DNA from: Paenibacillus sp. LHD-117
GTDB lineage: Bacteria; Bacillota; Bacilli; Paenibacillales; Paenibacillaceae
Direction of reading: 5' to 3'
DNA length: 64,000 nucleotides
Assembly (NCBI RefSeq): GCF_030929555.1
Contig: NZ_JAVFVT010000004.1
Span: 186,001 to 250,000 of the forward strand
Part shown: one piece after another, positions 15,718 to 24,158 of the stretch
How positions within the stretch are numbered: the first letter of the stretch is position 1
Layout of the letters: every line of letters starts with the position of its first letter
Notes under the pieces: generated by a model
Told to the model about the DNA's origin: nothing
Databases searched by the model: none
Seen by the model: only the letters and a program-made list of their open reading frames with translations
Position numbers and translations under genes: made by a program

Positions 15718-15813
15718 GTTCACGTTCCGCTAACTTCATATTAGTTCACATTATGCAAACTGTCAATATAATAATTCTCTTTTTGTGAACATGATTTATT
15801 ATTGTTCACGTTT
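15718..15813. promoter_or_regulatory. lysogeny switch: promoter and four GTTCAC operators
   Basis: The leftward (cro) promoter has TTGACA (15761-15766, minus strand), a 17-bp spacer and TAATAT (15738-15743). GTTCACRTT occurs at 15718-15726, 15744-15752 (inside the spacer) and 15805-15813; a reversed GTGAAC lies at 15786-15791 and forms a GTGAAC/GTTCAC pair with the last. Rightward promoter elements are weak by eye. This layout fits CI/Cro control of divergent promoters. Confidence 0.8.
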
Positions 15814-15848
15814 AGTGATATTCTTAGTTTTAAAGGTGGGTGATTACT

Positions 15849-16220
15849 TTGATTGGTAATAGAATGAGGGAATTACGAAAAAATAAGAAATTGAGCCAGG
15901 AAGAACTTGGAGAGAAATTGGGCGTAGGTAAAACGACGATTTCTCAATATGAAAGTGAAACTAGAAAGCCTGATTCGGACATGTTGCTCAGAATATCTAA
16001 ATTTTTTGAAGTAAGTGTTGATTTCCTACTCGGTCGCACCAATGACCCTCAGATAAAACCGAAAGACGATCAACCCGAGCATGATTATCATTTCTTTGAT
16101 GCCCATGGCGTACAGTTTATTGCACGATCCAAGGAGAATTTAACTCCACAGGCCTATAAGAAAATGCAAGAGCTCGCACAAAAGGCCAGAGAACTGTTTG
16201 AAGATGAGGATTCGGATTGA
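15849..16220 (+). CDS. CI-like XRE repressor
   Basis: The 123-aa product has an N-terminal XRE helix-turn-helix (MRELRKNKKLSQEELGEKLG, then TISQYESETRKPD) and a C-terminal helical tail, without a LexA-type self-cleaving domain. It is short as in repressors that are removed by an ImmA protease instead. TTG at 15849 is preferred because AAAGGTGGTG lies six bases before it; GTG at 15840 overlaps this site. The following ImmA-type gene overlaps its stop. Confidence 0.85.
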   Translation: MIGNRMRELRKNKKLSQEELGEKLGVGKTTISQYESETRKPDSDMLLRISKFFEVSVDFLLGRTNDPQIKPKDDQPEHDYHFFDAHGVQFIARSKENLTPQAYKKMQELAQKARELFEDEDSD

Positions 16221-16975
16221 GTCAACGAATGCCGGCTTACGCAACGTCTCGTCCTGACTTTAAGCGAGCTAACAGAACGGCGGACTCCGTATTGCGTAGC
16301 CTTAACTTTCCTGCAGCTCCGATCGGACTCGAAGATATTGCTAAACACTACGGTTGGAAGATTCGATACGACGAGCTGCATGGTCCTCATGGATGGACCT
16401 CTAAAGTGCCACTCAAGAACGGCAATATTGGTTACGTGATTTGGGTAGCTACGGATCTGGATAATAGTAAATATTCTGAACAGGTTATCAGGCTCCGACA
16501 GCGATACACCGTTGCTCATGAAATGGGCCACATCTTAATGCATAGCCATATTGATTGGTCTTGTTTGACCGATGAAGAGGAACAAAGATTAGAAGTAGAA
16601 GCTCATTGGTTTGCCAGCCGGCTTCTAATGCCCGACTACATATTTGAGACCATAGAAGACATGGAGCCGAATAAACTAGCGGAAAAGTGTGGGGTCAACT
16701 TCCAGGCTGCCGAAAAACGAATCGAAAAATTAGATAAGAGAGTTGTTAGAATTCTTATTGAAGAGGCGACAGAGATTATTACCATGTCGAATCTAGGTGA
16801 GGTTCAAACCATCGAATTAGAATGGAACATGTTTCAACTAGAAGTTGCCGCGACATCAGAGACAGAACCTGAAGAAATAGGTTTGTTTTGTCTGGCATGT
16901 AGTGAGATTAGTAAATACGAGGGGTCAAATATTCTACCGATTGCATGTTTCCACTGTGGAGCAGAATTTTTCTAA
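16217..16975 (+). CDS. ImmA/IrrE-type metalloprotease with zinc ribbon
   Basis: The 252-aa product carries the HExxH zinc-protease motif (HEMGH at residues 101-105) and the downstream EAHWFASRLLMP helix that supplies the third ligand, as in ImmA/IrrE proteases that cleave phage-type repressors to trigger induction. The last 30 residues hold CLAC and CFHCG, a CxxC-x(n)-CxxC zinc ribbon that ordinary ImmA proteins lack. TTG start overlaps the TGA of the repressor gene (TTGA), so the two are co-translated. Substrate assignment to the CI-like repressor is by position. Confidence 0.87.
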   Translation: MSQRMPAYATSRPDFKRANRTADSVLRSLNFPAAPIGLEDIAKHYGWKIRYDELHGPHGWTSKVPLKNGNIGYVIWVATDLDNSKYSEQVIRLRQRYTVAHEMGHILMHSHIDWSCLTDEEEQRLEVEAHWFASRLLMPDYIFETIEDMEPNKLAEKCGVNFQAAEKRIEKLDKRVVRILIEEATEIITMSNLGEVQTIELEWNMFQLEVAATSETEPEEIGLFCLACSEISKYEGSNILPIACFHCGAEFF

Positions 16976-17091
16976 ATGAAGGAAGGTACACTGGCGTTGA
17001 GCCATTTTTTTATATCTTATTGCGGAATATTATTGAATTTATAGAATATGCTTCCGACAGTTTTCGACATTTTCCGCATTAACAATACGAT

Positions 17092-17526
17092 GTGATAGAG
17101 GTCGATGGCGTGGTAATATTAAATTTCCTTTTCTGGTTCTTTGAAACGACTTATATGATCATATTCAAATTCAATAGCGTTTCAAAAGATGATAAGAAAG
17201 CAGTTATTCTACTATGGGGCATCATCCTAGTTAGTCTATTTTTCGTAATTAGATCATTCCAGGAGCCACACACCAATTACTACGTTTTCATGTACCCTTC
17301 TGAGGAATCCTCAAAAGGATATCGGCTTCCGGCTGAAATCGATATCGACGAAGACGGTAGTCGTTACTTAGTGAAAGTCGAATTTCCCAATGGCGGATCC
17401 AGAACATTTCATGACAGCTTCGCGGTATATCCTATTGAGAAAAACAAAATGTCCACAGTTCAAGACGATACAGGGAAGTATTGGGAAGTGTTTCTAACGA
17501 ATGAAAAAGTTAAAATTGATGAATAG
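17092..17526 (+). CDS. membrane protein of lysogeny module
   Basis: The 144-aa product has hydrophobic segments at residues 8-26 and 38-55 and a soluble C-terminal part with beta-strands (SRYLVKVEFPNGGSRTFHDSF). It lies between ImmA and integrase, a place often used for superinfection-exclusion or host-benefit genes. GTG at 17092 is open; GTG at 17110 has AGAGGT at seven bases and may be the real start. No family is recognised. Confidence 0.6.
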   Translation: MIEVDGVVILNFLFWFFETTYMIIFKFNSVSKDDKKAVILLWGIILVSLFFVIRSFQEPHTNYYVFMYPSEESSKGYRLPAEIDIDEDGSRYLVKVEFPNGGSRTFHDSFAVYPIEKNKMSTVQDDTGKYWEVFLTNEKVKIDE

Positions 17527-17537
17527 GAGGTGTTTAT

Positions 17538-18644
17538 GTGGCAAGCTTCCAAAAACGGGGAAAGACATGGGAATATCGCATCAGCCGGACCGTCAACGGG
17601 AAGAGAAGTCCGATCTCGAAAGGGGGCTTCGCAACAAAGAAAGCAGCTCAGGTGGCAGCAAATGAAGCGGAGAACAAATTGCATAAGGGCATGACGCCAA
17701 TATTAAAGTCTGAAGGTTTCTCGGACTATTTTGAATCGTGGATTGACCTGTACAAGCCGGCGATCGCGAATAATACAAGGGAGCGTTATCTGAACACGCG
17801 CAAGACCATTGCCGATCACTTTGGATCTTTACTTATGAAGGATATAACAAAACAATCGTATCAAGAATTTTTGAATCAGTACGCCTCAACCAGGTCACGC
17901 GAAACGGCAAAGAAGTTGAACACGCATATACGTGCTTGCGTCAAGGATGCAATTGATGATGGATTGCTGCATGTGGACTTTACTCGCGGAGTTCGGTTAT
18001 CCGGATCGGTACCGGCCAAACGTCCTGAAGAAAAGCATCTGAATTATAATGATAGCGTTCGGCTCATAAAGGAATTAACCAGCAACTTATCCGCTGTTTC
18101 ACATTATCTTATCTTTCTGGCCCTCATGTCCGGCATGCGATTTTCCGAGCTGGTGGGATTGACCAAGTCTGATTTCAACTTCGGAGCTGGTGAGATTAAC
18201 ATTACAAAGACCTGGGGTTATACGAATAAGATGCATGCCGGATTTGGACCAACGAAGAATCCGCAATCCGTCCGGACCATTAAGATGGACAAGTCGACTA
18301 TGGAAATCATGCAAGGATGGATCGCACAATTGACTGACACCCCGCATAACCTAGTCTTCTACAGCCCGGACAGCAAATATAAGGTGGTTAGTAACAACGC
18401 CGTTAATAAGTCATTAGAGCATGCCCTCGCGCGTCTCAAGATCGATCCCATAAGCATACATGGCTTGCGCCACACTCATGCAAGTATCTTGCTTTACAAG
18501 GACGTATCGATATACTATGTAAGTGAGAGGCTTGGGCATTCAGATATTGAAACGACTATGGAATATTACGCTCATATCATTAAAGAGCTGCGAATAAAGG
18601 ATGAGAAGAATACGCTCAAAGTATTCAATGGCATGATCAAATGA
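17538..18644 (+). CDS. prophage integrase (tyrosine recombinase)
   Basis: The 368-aa protein is a full-length tyrosine integrase: N-terminal AP2-like arm-binding domain (residues 1-50), SAM-like core-binding domain (about 60-150) and catalytic domain with Arg in SGMRFSELVG, HGLRHTH, LGHSD and the nucleophile Tyr in MEYYAH. It integrates and excises the phage. GTG start follows AGGAGG at seven bases. It is the last phage gene; arm-type repeats follow its stop directly, so the attachment site must lie just beyond 18690. Confidence 0.93.
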   Translation: MASFQKRGKTWEYRISRTVNGKRSPISKGGFATKKAAQVAANEAENKLHKGMTPILKSEGFSDYFESWIDLYKPAIANNTRERYLNTRKTIADHFGSLLMKDITKQSYQEFLNQYASTRSRETAKKLNTHIRACVKDAIDDGLLHVDFTRGVRLSGSVPAKRPEEKHLNYNDSVRLIKELTSNLSAVSHYLIFLALMSGMRFSELVGLTKSDFNFGAGEINITKTWGYTNKMHAGFGPTKNPQSVRTIKMDKSTMEIMQGWIAQLTDTPHNLVFYSPDSKYKVVSNNAVNKSLEHALARLKIDPISIHGLRHTHASILLYKDVSIYYVSERLGHSDIETTMEYYAHIIKELRIKDEKNTLKVFNGMIK

Positions 18645-18684
18645 GGTACACATTTTTGCTAGGTACACAAACGGTACACAAACG
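18644..18684. repeat. integrase arm-type direct repeats
   Basis: AGGTACACA occurs at 18644-18652, and the 11-bp unit GTACACAAACG is present twice in tandem at 18663-18673 and 18674-18684. Direct repeats just beyond the integrase stop are typical arm-type binding sites for the integrase N-terminal domain. Confidence 0.6.
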
Positions 18685-18698
18685 TGATGGATAGTCCA

Positions 18699-18751
18699 GT
18701 AATGACGCGGGTTTAACCTCCCATTTATGCGTCCTCCTGGGACGCCATTAC
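18699..18751. other. prophage end / candidate attachment region
   Basis: GTAATG (18699-18704) and CATTAC (18746-18751) enclose nested alternative hairpins: GACGC/GCGTC (18704-18708 with 18729-18733) and GCGTCC/GGACGC (18729-18734 with 18740-18745). It lies between the arm-type repeats and the first host terminator and so probably contains the att core. The other prophage end is outside the window, so the core cannot be defined here. Confidence 0.35.
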
Positions 18752-18767
18752 TCATAATCATATTAAG

Positions 18768-18806
18768 ACCTCGAAGAACGCGGGCAACCGGTCTTCGAGG
18801 TTTTTT
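18768..18806 (+). terminator. rho-independent terminator at prophage/host border
   Basis: ACCTCGAAGA pairs with TCTTCGAGGT (18768-18777 with 18792-18801) and is followed by TTTTTT. It stops rightward transcription from the integrase, or belongs to the host gene whose end was the attachment site. Confidence 0.75.
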
Positions 18807-18899
18807 GACGTTTATCGCTCTAACTGGACATTCCTTCATTTCGTCATTAAACTGAAGTAAGACGGGACCTCCGATTTTTCTTGGCAAAGGAGTGGTCAA

Positions 18900-19313
18900 T
18901 TGAGCGAACAGGTATTGCTTCAAATATTGGACAAGCTTACCCGCATGGACGACCGGATCGGCAGAATCGAAATGCGAATCGACATGATCGAGAGCCGGAT
19001 CGACAAGATCGAAAACCGAATCGATATGATCGAAAGCCGCATCGACAAGATCGAGGGCCGCATCGACAAGATCGAGATTCGGATCTCCAGCGTCGAAACG
19101 GAAGTGAAGGCGATCAAAGCCGACACGAGCGACATCCCGCTCATCCGAAGAGCCGTCCTTGAGACCGCCGATCTCGTCAAAGGAATGGACGGCGCTCAGA
19201 GAAGCTTCGAGAAAAAAATGTCCGGCGAAGTGGTCGTGCACGACCATAGCATCGACATCCTTAACCGCCGCCAGCTTAAGCTGGAATCCGAGCTGGAGAG
19301 GCTAAAGAAATAA
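18900..19313 (+). CDS. heptad-repeat coiled-coil protein
   Basis: The 137-aa product is a near-perfect coiled coil: from about residue 20 to 70 the unit RIDxIE(S/N/G) recurs about seven times with a 7-residue period (21 bp in DNA). A polar linker and a second helix (NRRQLKLESELERLKK) follow. TTG start has AAAGGAG seven bases upstream. It has no membrane segment or enzyme domain. Similar short coiled coils are seen near phage lysis genes (XhlA-like) and as host scaffold proteins; without a membrane span the host reading is preferred. Confidence 0.75.
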   Translation: MSEQVLLQILDKLTRMDDRIGRIEMRIDMIESRIDKIENRIDMIESRIDKIEGRIDKIEIRISSVETEVKAIKADTSDIPLIRRAVLETADLVKGMDGAQRSFEKKMSGEVVVHDHSIDILNRRQLKLESELERLKK

Positions 19314-19332
19314 TAAGCCGCAAACCAAATAA

Positions 19333-19358
19333 AAGCCGCCCGGCTAGCCGGGCGGCTT
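19333..19358. terminator. bidirectional terminator
   Basis: A perfect 26-bp palindrome (AAGCCGCCCGGCT and its complement) is followed by CACATTTTT rightward and by a TTTT run leftward. It separates the convergent coiled-coil and kinase genes. Confidence 0.85.
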
Positions 19359-19390
19359 CACATTTTTGTGCCTCGCTGGATGCTGTCTGA

Positions 19391-19978
19391 TTACCGCTGC
19401 AAAAACGACTTCAACAATCGCATTTTCTCCTCCGTCAGCTCGCCGCTGTTGTCGAAGACGAGGATCGACGACGCCGGGATGTCCCAGTTGATCGCCGGAA
19501 CGAGGCAGGCGCGCTTCCGGAATTCGCCCCAATGCTCCAGCTTCCACTGGTCGCGCTCCGTCTGCCTGCCGATGATCCGCTCCTTCTGCAAAGCAACGTC
19601 CTTCAGCGTGACGACGATCACTTTGATCTCGACCTGTTCAGCGGAGAGAGCCGCCGCGGAGAGCAACTCTTCGATCCAGGAATTACTCTTAAGCTCGGCC
19701 GTAAAAGGCGAGACCATAAACACGTTTTGTCCGGCAGCCAAATTTTCGATGCATACATCCCGGGCCGCATCGTATTCCAAGTCTCTTAAATTCGTTTTGT
19801 AAAACTCCGAATCGCGGTCGTTCTTATCGAGCCCCTTCATCTCCAAAATCGCTTCCACGAATCGCCCGCCGATCGTGTCCCGGTCAAGGAAAGCCGCGGG
19901 GAAGTCCGCGCTTAGCGCCCTTGCGACCGTCGTCTTGCCAGTCCCCGCCGCCCCAACGAAAAATACCAGCTTCTGCAC
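19391..19978 (-). CDS. P-loop AAA_33-type kinase
   Basis: The 195-aa protein has a Walker A motif GAAGTGKTT at residues 9-17 and DRDTIGG at about 32-38, the pattern of zeta-toxin/AAA_33-like small-molecule kinases. Further on, LKDVALQKERIIGRQTERD resembles the lid region of nucleotide or sugar kinases. The substrate is not known. It is a single-gene unit bounded by the terminator at 19333-19358. Confidence 0.75.
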   Translation of the reverse strand: MQKLVFFVGAAGTGKTTVARALSADFPAAFLDRDTIGGRFVEAILEMKGLDKNDRDSEFYKTNLRDLEYDAARDVCIENLAAGQNVFMVSPFTAELKSNSWIEELLSAAALSAEQVEIKVIVVTLKDVALQKERIIGRQTERDQWKLEHWGEFRKRACLVPAINWDIPASSILVFDNSGELTEEKMRLLKSFLQR

Positions 19979-20114
19979 GATTCCGCTCCCCCAAAAAAAT
20001 AAAAAAAATCATACCTCCATCCTATTAATAATCGACATCATTCGTGCACCCAAGTGTACTCTGCAGCTGCCTTTCTTTGGCTGCGGAACAATCGTTTCAC
20101 GATTCTTTTGAAGC

Positions 20115-20459
20115 CTAAAGCAACCCCATCGACGCGATGTGATTTCGGGTTCCGTCCGTGCCGCACTCGTATAACAAACGGTAGATTCGCGTAATGATTT
20201 CGTCGCTGGCACCGTTGATCGTTTCATCATGATTCGATTTCCCGAGCGGACGGGTATAGAAGAACATCTCGGCCTCGGCCATGCTCGACAGCTCCTCGAA
20301 TAACTCCCGGAGCCGGTTTACTTCCTCTTCGTTCGCCATAATATCCAATTCGTACGCGGCGGCTTCGGGATCCGCCAATATTTGGCCCGCTTGGACCGAC
20401 ACGTAATAATGTTGTTTCTGTTCATTGCCGCCATGCAAATTTTCGCCATGATTTTCCAT
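20115..20459 (-). CDS. hypothetical host protein, 114 aa
   Basis: The ATG at 20459 is used since GGGAGGTG lies about ten bases upstream. The product is soluble and acidic with a helical middle (EEEVNRLRELFEELSSMAEAE) and a conserved-looking C-terminus (IYRLLYECGTDGTRNHI). Similar short proteins are present in Paenibacillus genomes, but no function is known to me. It is divergent from the asparagine synthetase gene. Confidence 0.65.
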   Translation of the reverse strand: MENHGENLHGGNEQKQHYYVSVQAGQILADPEAAAYELDIMANEEEVNRLRELFEELSSMAEAEMFFYTRPLGKSNHDETINGASDEIITRIYRLLYECGTDGTRNHIASMGLL

Positions 20460-20613
20460 GTTAAGCTTGCACCTCCCTGATGATCGCCATTCGTAGCCGG
20501 CATCGGCTTTTGCCCTATCTAGCATCCCCCTGTGGACAGACATTTTATCCCTTTTTTCTGCATATAACTGTTATTATCGCTACTGGAGTCCAGCAAAGAG
20601 AGGAATGAGAAGG

Positions 20614-22458
20614 ATGTGCGGAATAACCGGCTGGATCGATTGGAACAGTGACTTGACCCGGGAAAGCGCGAACCTGGAGCGCATGACGGATACGCTCGCA
20701 CCTCGAGGGCCGGATGCGGCCGGTACTTGGATATCGGCTCATTGCGCGCTGGGACATCGCCGCTTGTCCGTCATCGATCCCGAGAACGGCGCTCAGCCCA
20801 TGATCAGATACACAGGCGACGATCAATACATCGTGGTATATAACGGAGAACTGTATAACGCTCCCGAGCTTCGCAAGGAGCTGGAGAGCAGAGGAAGGGC
20901 GTTCACGACGACATGCGACACCGAGGTGCTCCTCGTCGCTTTCATGGAATGGGGCCGCTCCTGCGTGGAGCGGTTTAACGGCATTTTCGCTTTCGCCATC
21001 TGGGACGTGACGGCGCAGGAATTATTCCTTGCCCGGGACCGTCTCGGCGTGAAGCCTTTATTTGTTTGCCGGCAAGATGGATTGTTTATTTTCGGCTCGG
21101 AACCGAAATGTATCTTGGAGCATTCCGCGATGAAAGCGGAAGTCGGCGCGGAAGGGCTGGCCGAAATTTTTGTCATGGGCCCGGCGCGTACGCCTGGCCA
21201 AGGCGTATACAAGAACCTCGGCGAGCTGCGGCCGGGACAATGCATGGTCGTCAACCGCGCCGGCGTGAAGACGATCACCTACTGGCAGCTCCGCAGCACG
21301 CCGCATGAGCAGAACGTCGAAGAAACGGCAAAATATGTAGGCGAACTGCTTCGGGATACGGTGGAGCGCCAGCTGGTATCGGACGTACCTGTGTGCACCC
21401 TGCTGTCGGGCGGGCTTGATTCCAGCGCGCTGACCACGCTAGCCGTCCAATATTACGACGCGAACGGCCAAGGCAACGTGCACACGTATTCGGTGGATTA
21501 CCGCGATAACGATAAGCATTTCCAGGCGCATGCGTTCCAGCCGAACAGAGACGCGCCTTGGATCGAGAGAATGACCTCTCATCTGAAGACGATTCATCAC
21601 CCGATTCAGTTCGATACGCCCGAGCTTGTCGCCGCGCTGAGGGACGCCACGTTCGCCCGCGATCTTCCCGGGATGGCCGACGTCGACGCGTCGCTGCTCC
21701 TCTTCTGCCACGAGATCAAGAAGGGCGCGACGGTGGCGATCTCCGGCGAAGCGGCAGACGAATTGTTCGGCGGTTACCCTTGGTTCCACCGCGAGGAAGC
21801 GCTGAAGGCCGATACGTTCCCCTGGTCGCTCGCAACGGGGATGCGTGCAGACCTGCTTGCGCCTGAAGTCGCTGCTTGGATCAAGCCGCAGGAGTATATC
21901 GCCGACAGGTATGCCGATGCCGTGGCCGAGGTGCCGAAGCTGGACGGCGAAGACGAAGTGCGCAGCCGAATGAGGCGAATGTCCTACCTCAACATTACGC
22001 GGTTCATGCCGACGCTGCTCGACCGGAAAGACCGGATGAGCATGGCTGCAGGGCTTGAAGTTCGCGTACCGTTCTGCGACCATAGGCTGGTCGAATACGT
22101 GTGGAACATTCCGTGGGAGATCAAGACGGCCGGCGACCGGGAGAAGGGCATTCTGCGCAAGGCGCTGCAGGGCGTGCTTCCGGACGATGTGCTGTACCGC
22201 AAGAAAAGCCCGTATCCGAAGACGCATAACCCGAATTATTTGGCGGCGGTCAAAGGACTGCTGCTCGATGTGCTGAACGATCCGAACTCCCCGCTGCTTC
22301 CCCTAATTAACGTGAAGAAAGTGAGGGAGCTGGCGGAATCCGATTCCGCGCGATCCAACATCCCTTGGTTCGGCCAGCTTATGTCGGGGCCGCAGCTATT
22401 CGCCTACCTGTACCAAGTTAATTTGTGGCTCAAGCACTACAAAGTAAGCGTAGGTTAA
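20614..22458 (+). CDS. asnB: asparagine synthase (glutamine-hydrolysing)
   Basis: The enzyme makes asparagine from aspartate, glutamine and ATP. The N-terminal class II amidotransferase domain must begin with Cys2, so the second ATG (20614; MCGITGWIDW) is the right start rather than the one nine bases upstream. The C-terminal synthetase domain has the PP-loop SGGLDSSAL (about residue 260) and a conserved SGEAADELFGGY. At 614 residues it matches the length of Bacillus AsnO, the sporulation-linked paralogue, rather than AsnB; that sub-assignment rests on length only. It is a single gene closed by the terminator at 22494-22529. Confidence 0.93.
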   Translation: MCGITGWIDWNSDLTRESANLERMTDTLAPRGPDAAGTWISAHCALGHRRLSVIDPENGAQPMIRYTGDDQYIVVYNGELYNAPELRKELESRGRAFTTTCDTEVLLVAFMEWGRSCVERFNGIFAFAIWDVTAQELFLARDRLGVKPLFVCRQDGLFIFGSEPKCILEHSAMKAEVGAEGLAEIFVMGPARTPGQGVYKNLGELRPGQCMVVNRAGVKTITYWQLRSTPHEQNVEETAKYVGELLRDTVERQLVSDVPVCTLLSGGLDSSALTTLAVQYYDANGQGNVHTYSVDYRDNDKHFQAHAFQPNRDAPWIERMTSHLKTIHHPIQFDTPELVAALRDATFARDLPGMADVDASLLLFCHEIKKGATVAISGEAADELFGGYPWFHREEALKADTFPWSLATGMRADLLAPEVAAWIKPQEYIADRYADAVAEVPKLDGEDEVRSRMRRMSYLNITRFMPTLLDRKDRMSMAAGLEVRVPFCDHRLVEYVWNIPWEIKTAGDREKGILRKALQGVLPDDVLYRKKSPYPKTHNPNYLAAVKGLLLDVLNDPNSPLLPLINVKKVRELAESDSARSNIPWFGQLMSGPQLFAYLYQVNLWLKHYKVSVG

Positions 22459-22493
22459 CCAGCATCATCTTATAAATTCTTTGAATTCAAAAA

Positions 22494-22529
22494 AACGGGC
22501 GGCCGCGATGGCCGTCCGTTCCTTTTTTT
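22494..22529. terminator. terminator between asnB and rdgB
   Basis: ACGGGCGGCC pairs with GGCCGTCCGT around a short loop and is followed by CCTTTTTTT rightward, with an A-run on the other side, so it can serve both convergent genes. Confidence 0.85.
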
Positions 22530-22541
22530 GCACCTCGTTCA

Positions 22542-23216
22542 TTACTGTTCCTTCATTAGAAGCGGAAGCAGCTTCTTGAGCGCCTCCCCGCGATGGCTGA
22601 TCTGCCCCTTCTCGTCCTTGCTCAGCTCGGCCATGCCTCTTCCAAGCTGCGGAAGCCAGAACAGCGGATCGTAGCCGAATCCTCCGTCGCCGTGCGGCTT
22701 GTCCGTAATGATGCCGTCGACGGTGCCTTCCGCTTCCACAAACTCGCCGGTCGCGGGGTCGTACAGCGCGAGAGCGCAGACGAATTGCGCCTTGCTCAGC
22801 TGGCGAGAGCCGCCCGGCAGCCGTTCGTCCGAGCAGGAAGCGCCGGCGTTATCCAGCTCCCTTAGAAGCTTAGCGTTGTTGTCGCCGTCGGCCGCGCCTT
22901 CTCCCGCGTATCTCGCGGAGTAGACGCCGGGCTCTCCTCCGAGCGCTTCGACGCGAAGGCCGGAATCGTCCGCCAGCGCCGGCACGCCAAGCGCGTCTCC
23001 GGTCGTCTTCGCCTTGATGCGCGCGTTCACCGCGAAGGTATCGCCGTCCTCGACGATGTCCGGAATATTCGGGAAGTCGTGAAGGCTGACTACCCGCTTG
23101 CCAAGCTTGTCCAGGGCATGGGCGAATTCCTTCACCTTGCCGTTGTTTTTCGTCGCGACGACGATGATATCGTTTGCGATTGCACCGCTAGCGCCGCCAG
23201 TTCCAACCTCGCCCAT
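22542..23216 (-). CDS. rdgB: XTP/dITP diphosphatase
   Basis: This HAM1/RdgB-family enzyme hydrolyses non-canonical purine triphosphates (XTP, dITP) to monophosphates, keeping them out of DNA and RNA. Family motifs visible are VVATKNNGKVKEF (about residues 19-31), ALADDSGLRVEALGG, PGVYSARYAG and GDGGFGYDPLFW, plus SHRGEALKKL near the end. At 224 residues it is slightly longer than usual because of an N-terminal Gly/Ala-rich extension and an insertion (SCSDERLPGGSRQ). It lies 5 bp after rph, an order kept widely in Bacillales. Confidence 0.93.
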   Translation of the reverse strand: MGEVGTGGASGAIANDIIVVATKNNGKVKEFAHALDKLGKRVVSLHDFPNIPDIVEDGDTFAVNARIKAKTTGDALGVPALADDSGLRVEALGGEPGVYSARYAGEGAADGDNNAKLLRELDNAGASCSDERLPGGSRQLSKAQFVCALALYDPATGEFVEAEGTVDGIITDKPHGDGGFGYDPLFWLPQLGRGMAELSKDEKGQISHRGEALKKLLPLLMKEQ

Positions 23217-23221
23217 GCACG

Positions 23222-23959
23222 TTACCCTCCGATCCGGTCCGCGATTCGGCCTAACGTCTCGCGCTGCTTCGCGAACAGCTCGGCGATGCCGCCTTCGGCA
23301 AGACCGAGCAGCTCGTTCAGCTCCTCGCGGGAGAACGTGGCTTCCTCGCCGGTGCCTTGCACCTCCACGAACCGGCCTTGGCCGGTCATGACGACGTTCA
23401 TGTCGACCTTCGCTTTGGAATCCTCTTCGTAATTCAGATCGAGCAGCGCTTTCTCCTCGATGACGCCTACGCTAACGGAAGCGAGAAAATCCCGGATCGG
23501 GAACTTCGGGAAGTTCGCGTTCGCCGACAGCTTGTCCACGGCGATCGCGAGCGCCACGAACGCTCCCGTGATCGACGTCGTTCTTGTGCCGCCGTCCGCT
23601 TGGATGACGTCGCAATCAAGCGTAATGGTCCGCTCGCCCAGCGCTTTCAGATCCACGACCGAACGAAGGGCTCTGCCGATCAGACGCTGTATTTCCATCG
23701 TGCGGCCCGTCAGCTTTCCCTTCGCCGCTTCGCGTTGATTGCGGGAATGGGTCGCTCGCGGCAGCATGGCGTATTCCGCCGTGATCCAGCCTTTGCCTTG
23801 CCCTTTCATGAAAGGCGGAACGCGCTCCTCGACGCTTGCGGTGCAGATGACCTTCGTATCGCCGAACTCGATCATCACCGAACCTTCCGCGTGTTTATTG
23901 ACATTTGCCGTTATCGTGACCGAACGAAGCTCATTCGGTTGCCGACCGTCGTTTCTCAT
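23222..23959 (-). CDS. rph: ribonuclease PH
   Basis: A phosphorolytic 3'-5' exoribonuclease that trims tRNA 3' ends, active as a hexamer. The 245-aa product has the typical start (R-x-D-G-R-x-x-N-E-L-R), [17 protein letters not shown], and the phosphate-binding region [23 protein letters not shown] follows GGAGG. It is between gerM and rdgB, the same order as in Bacillus subtilis (gerM-rph-ysnA). Confidence 0.96.
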   Translation of the reverse strand: MRNDGRQPNELRSVTITANVNKHAEGSVMIEFGDTKVICTASVEERVPPFMKGQGKGWITAEYAMLPRATHSRNQREAAKGKLTGRTMEIQRLIGRALRSVVDLKALGERTITLDCDVIQADGGTRTTSITGAFVALAIAVDKLSANANFPKFPIRDFLASVSVGVIEEKALLDLNYEEDSKAKVDMNVVMTGQGRFVEVQGTGEEATFSREELNELLGLAEGGIAELFAKQRETLGRIADRIGG

Positions 23960-24106
23960 CTTATGTATGCCTCCTGAACTGTTTTCCGTTTCCGACCGCC
24001 TCGAGGGTCGTTCCTATTTTAACAAAGTAGCAACCGAATTGCATCAAGCGCCTAACTGCATCCATGCCCAAACGCGGGAAGCATTCGAGCACGACCGGCA
24101 TGACGA

Positions 24107-24141
24107 AGGGACGAACCCGCGTTGCCGCGGCGTTCGTCCCT
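24107..24141 (-). terminator. hairpin between gerM and rph
   Basis: AGGGACGAACCCGCG pairs with CGCGGCGTTCGTCCCT with one bulge. No T-run follows leftward, so it may be an attenuator or mRNA-stability element between gerM and rph. The rest of the 200-bp gap carries no convincing gene. Confidence 0.45.
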
Positions 24142-24158
24142 ATGATTGTTTGCATGGA

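Noticed and set aside
18704..18733. tRNA- or tmRNA-like 3' end (GCGGGTTTAACCTCCC) as integration target
   Set aside because: The T-arm-like loop has eight bases instead of seven and lacks the GTTCRA core; no acceptor partner, CCA or tRNA body is visible nearby.
18540..19247. Large leftward frame with DLVD repeats
   Set aside because: It is the antisense shadow of the 21-bp heptad repeats of the coiled-coil gene and runs into the integrase.
23961..24155. 64-aa leftward frame between rph and gerM
   Set aside because: No ribosome site, no protein-like pattern, and it covers an intergenic hairpin.
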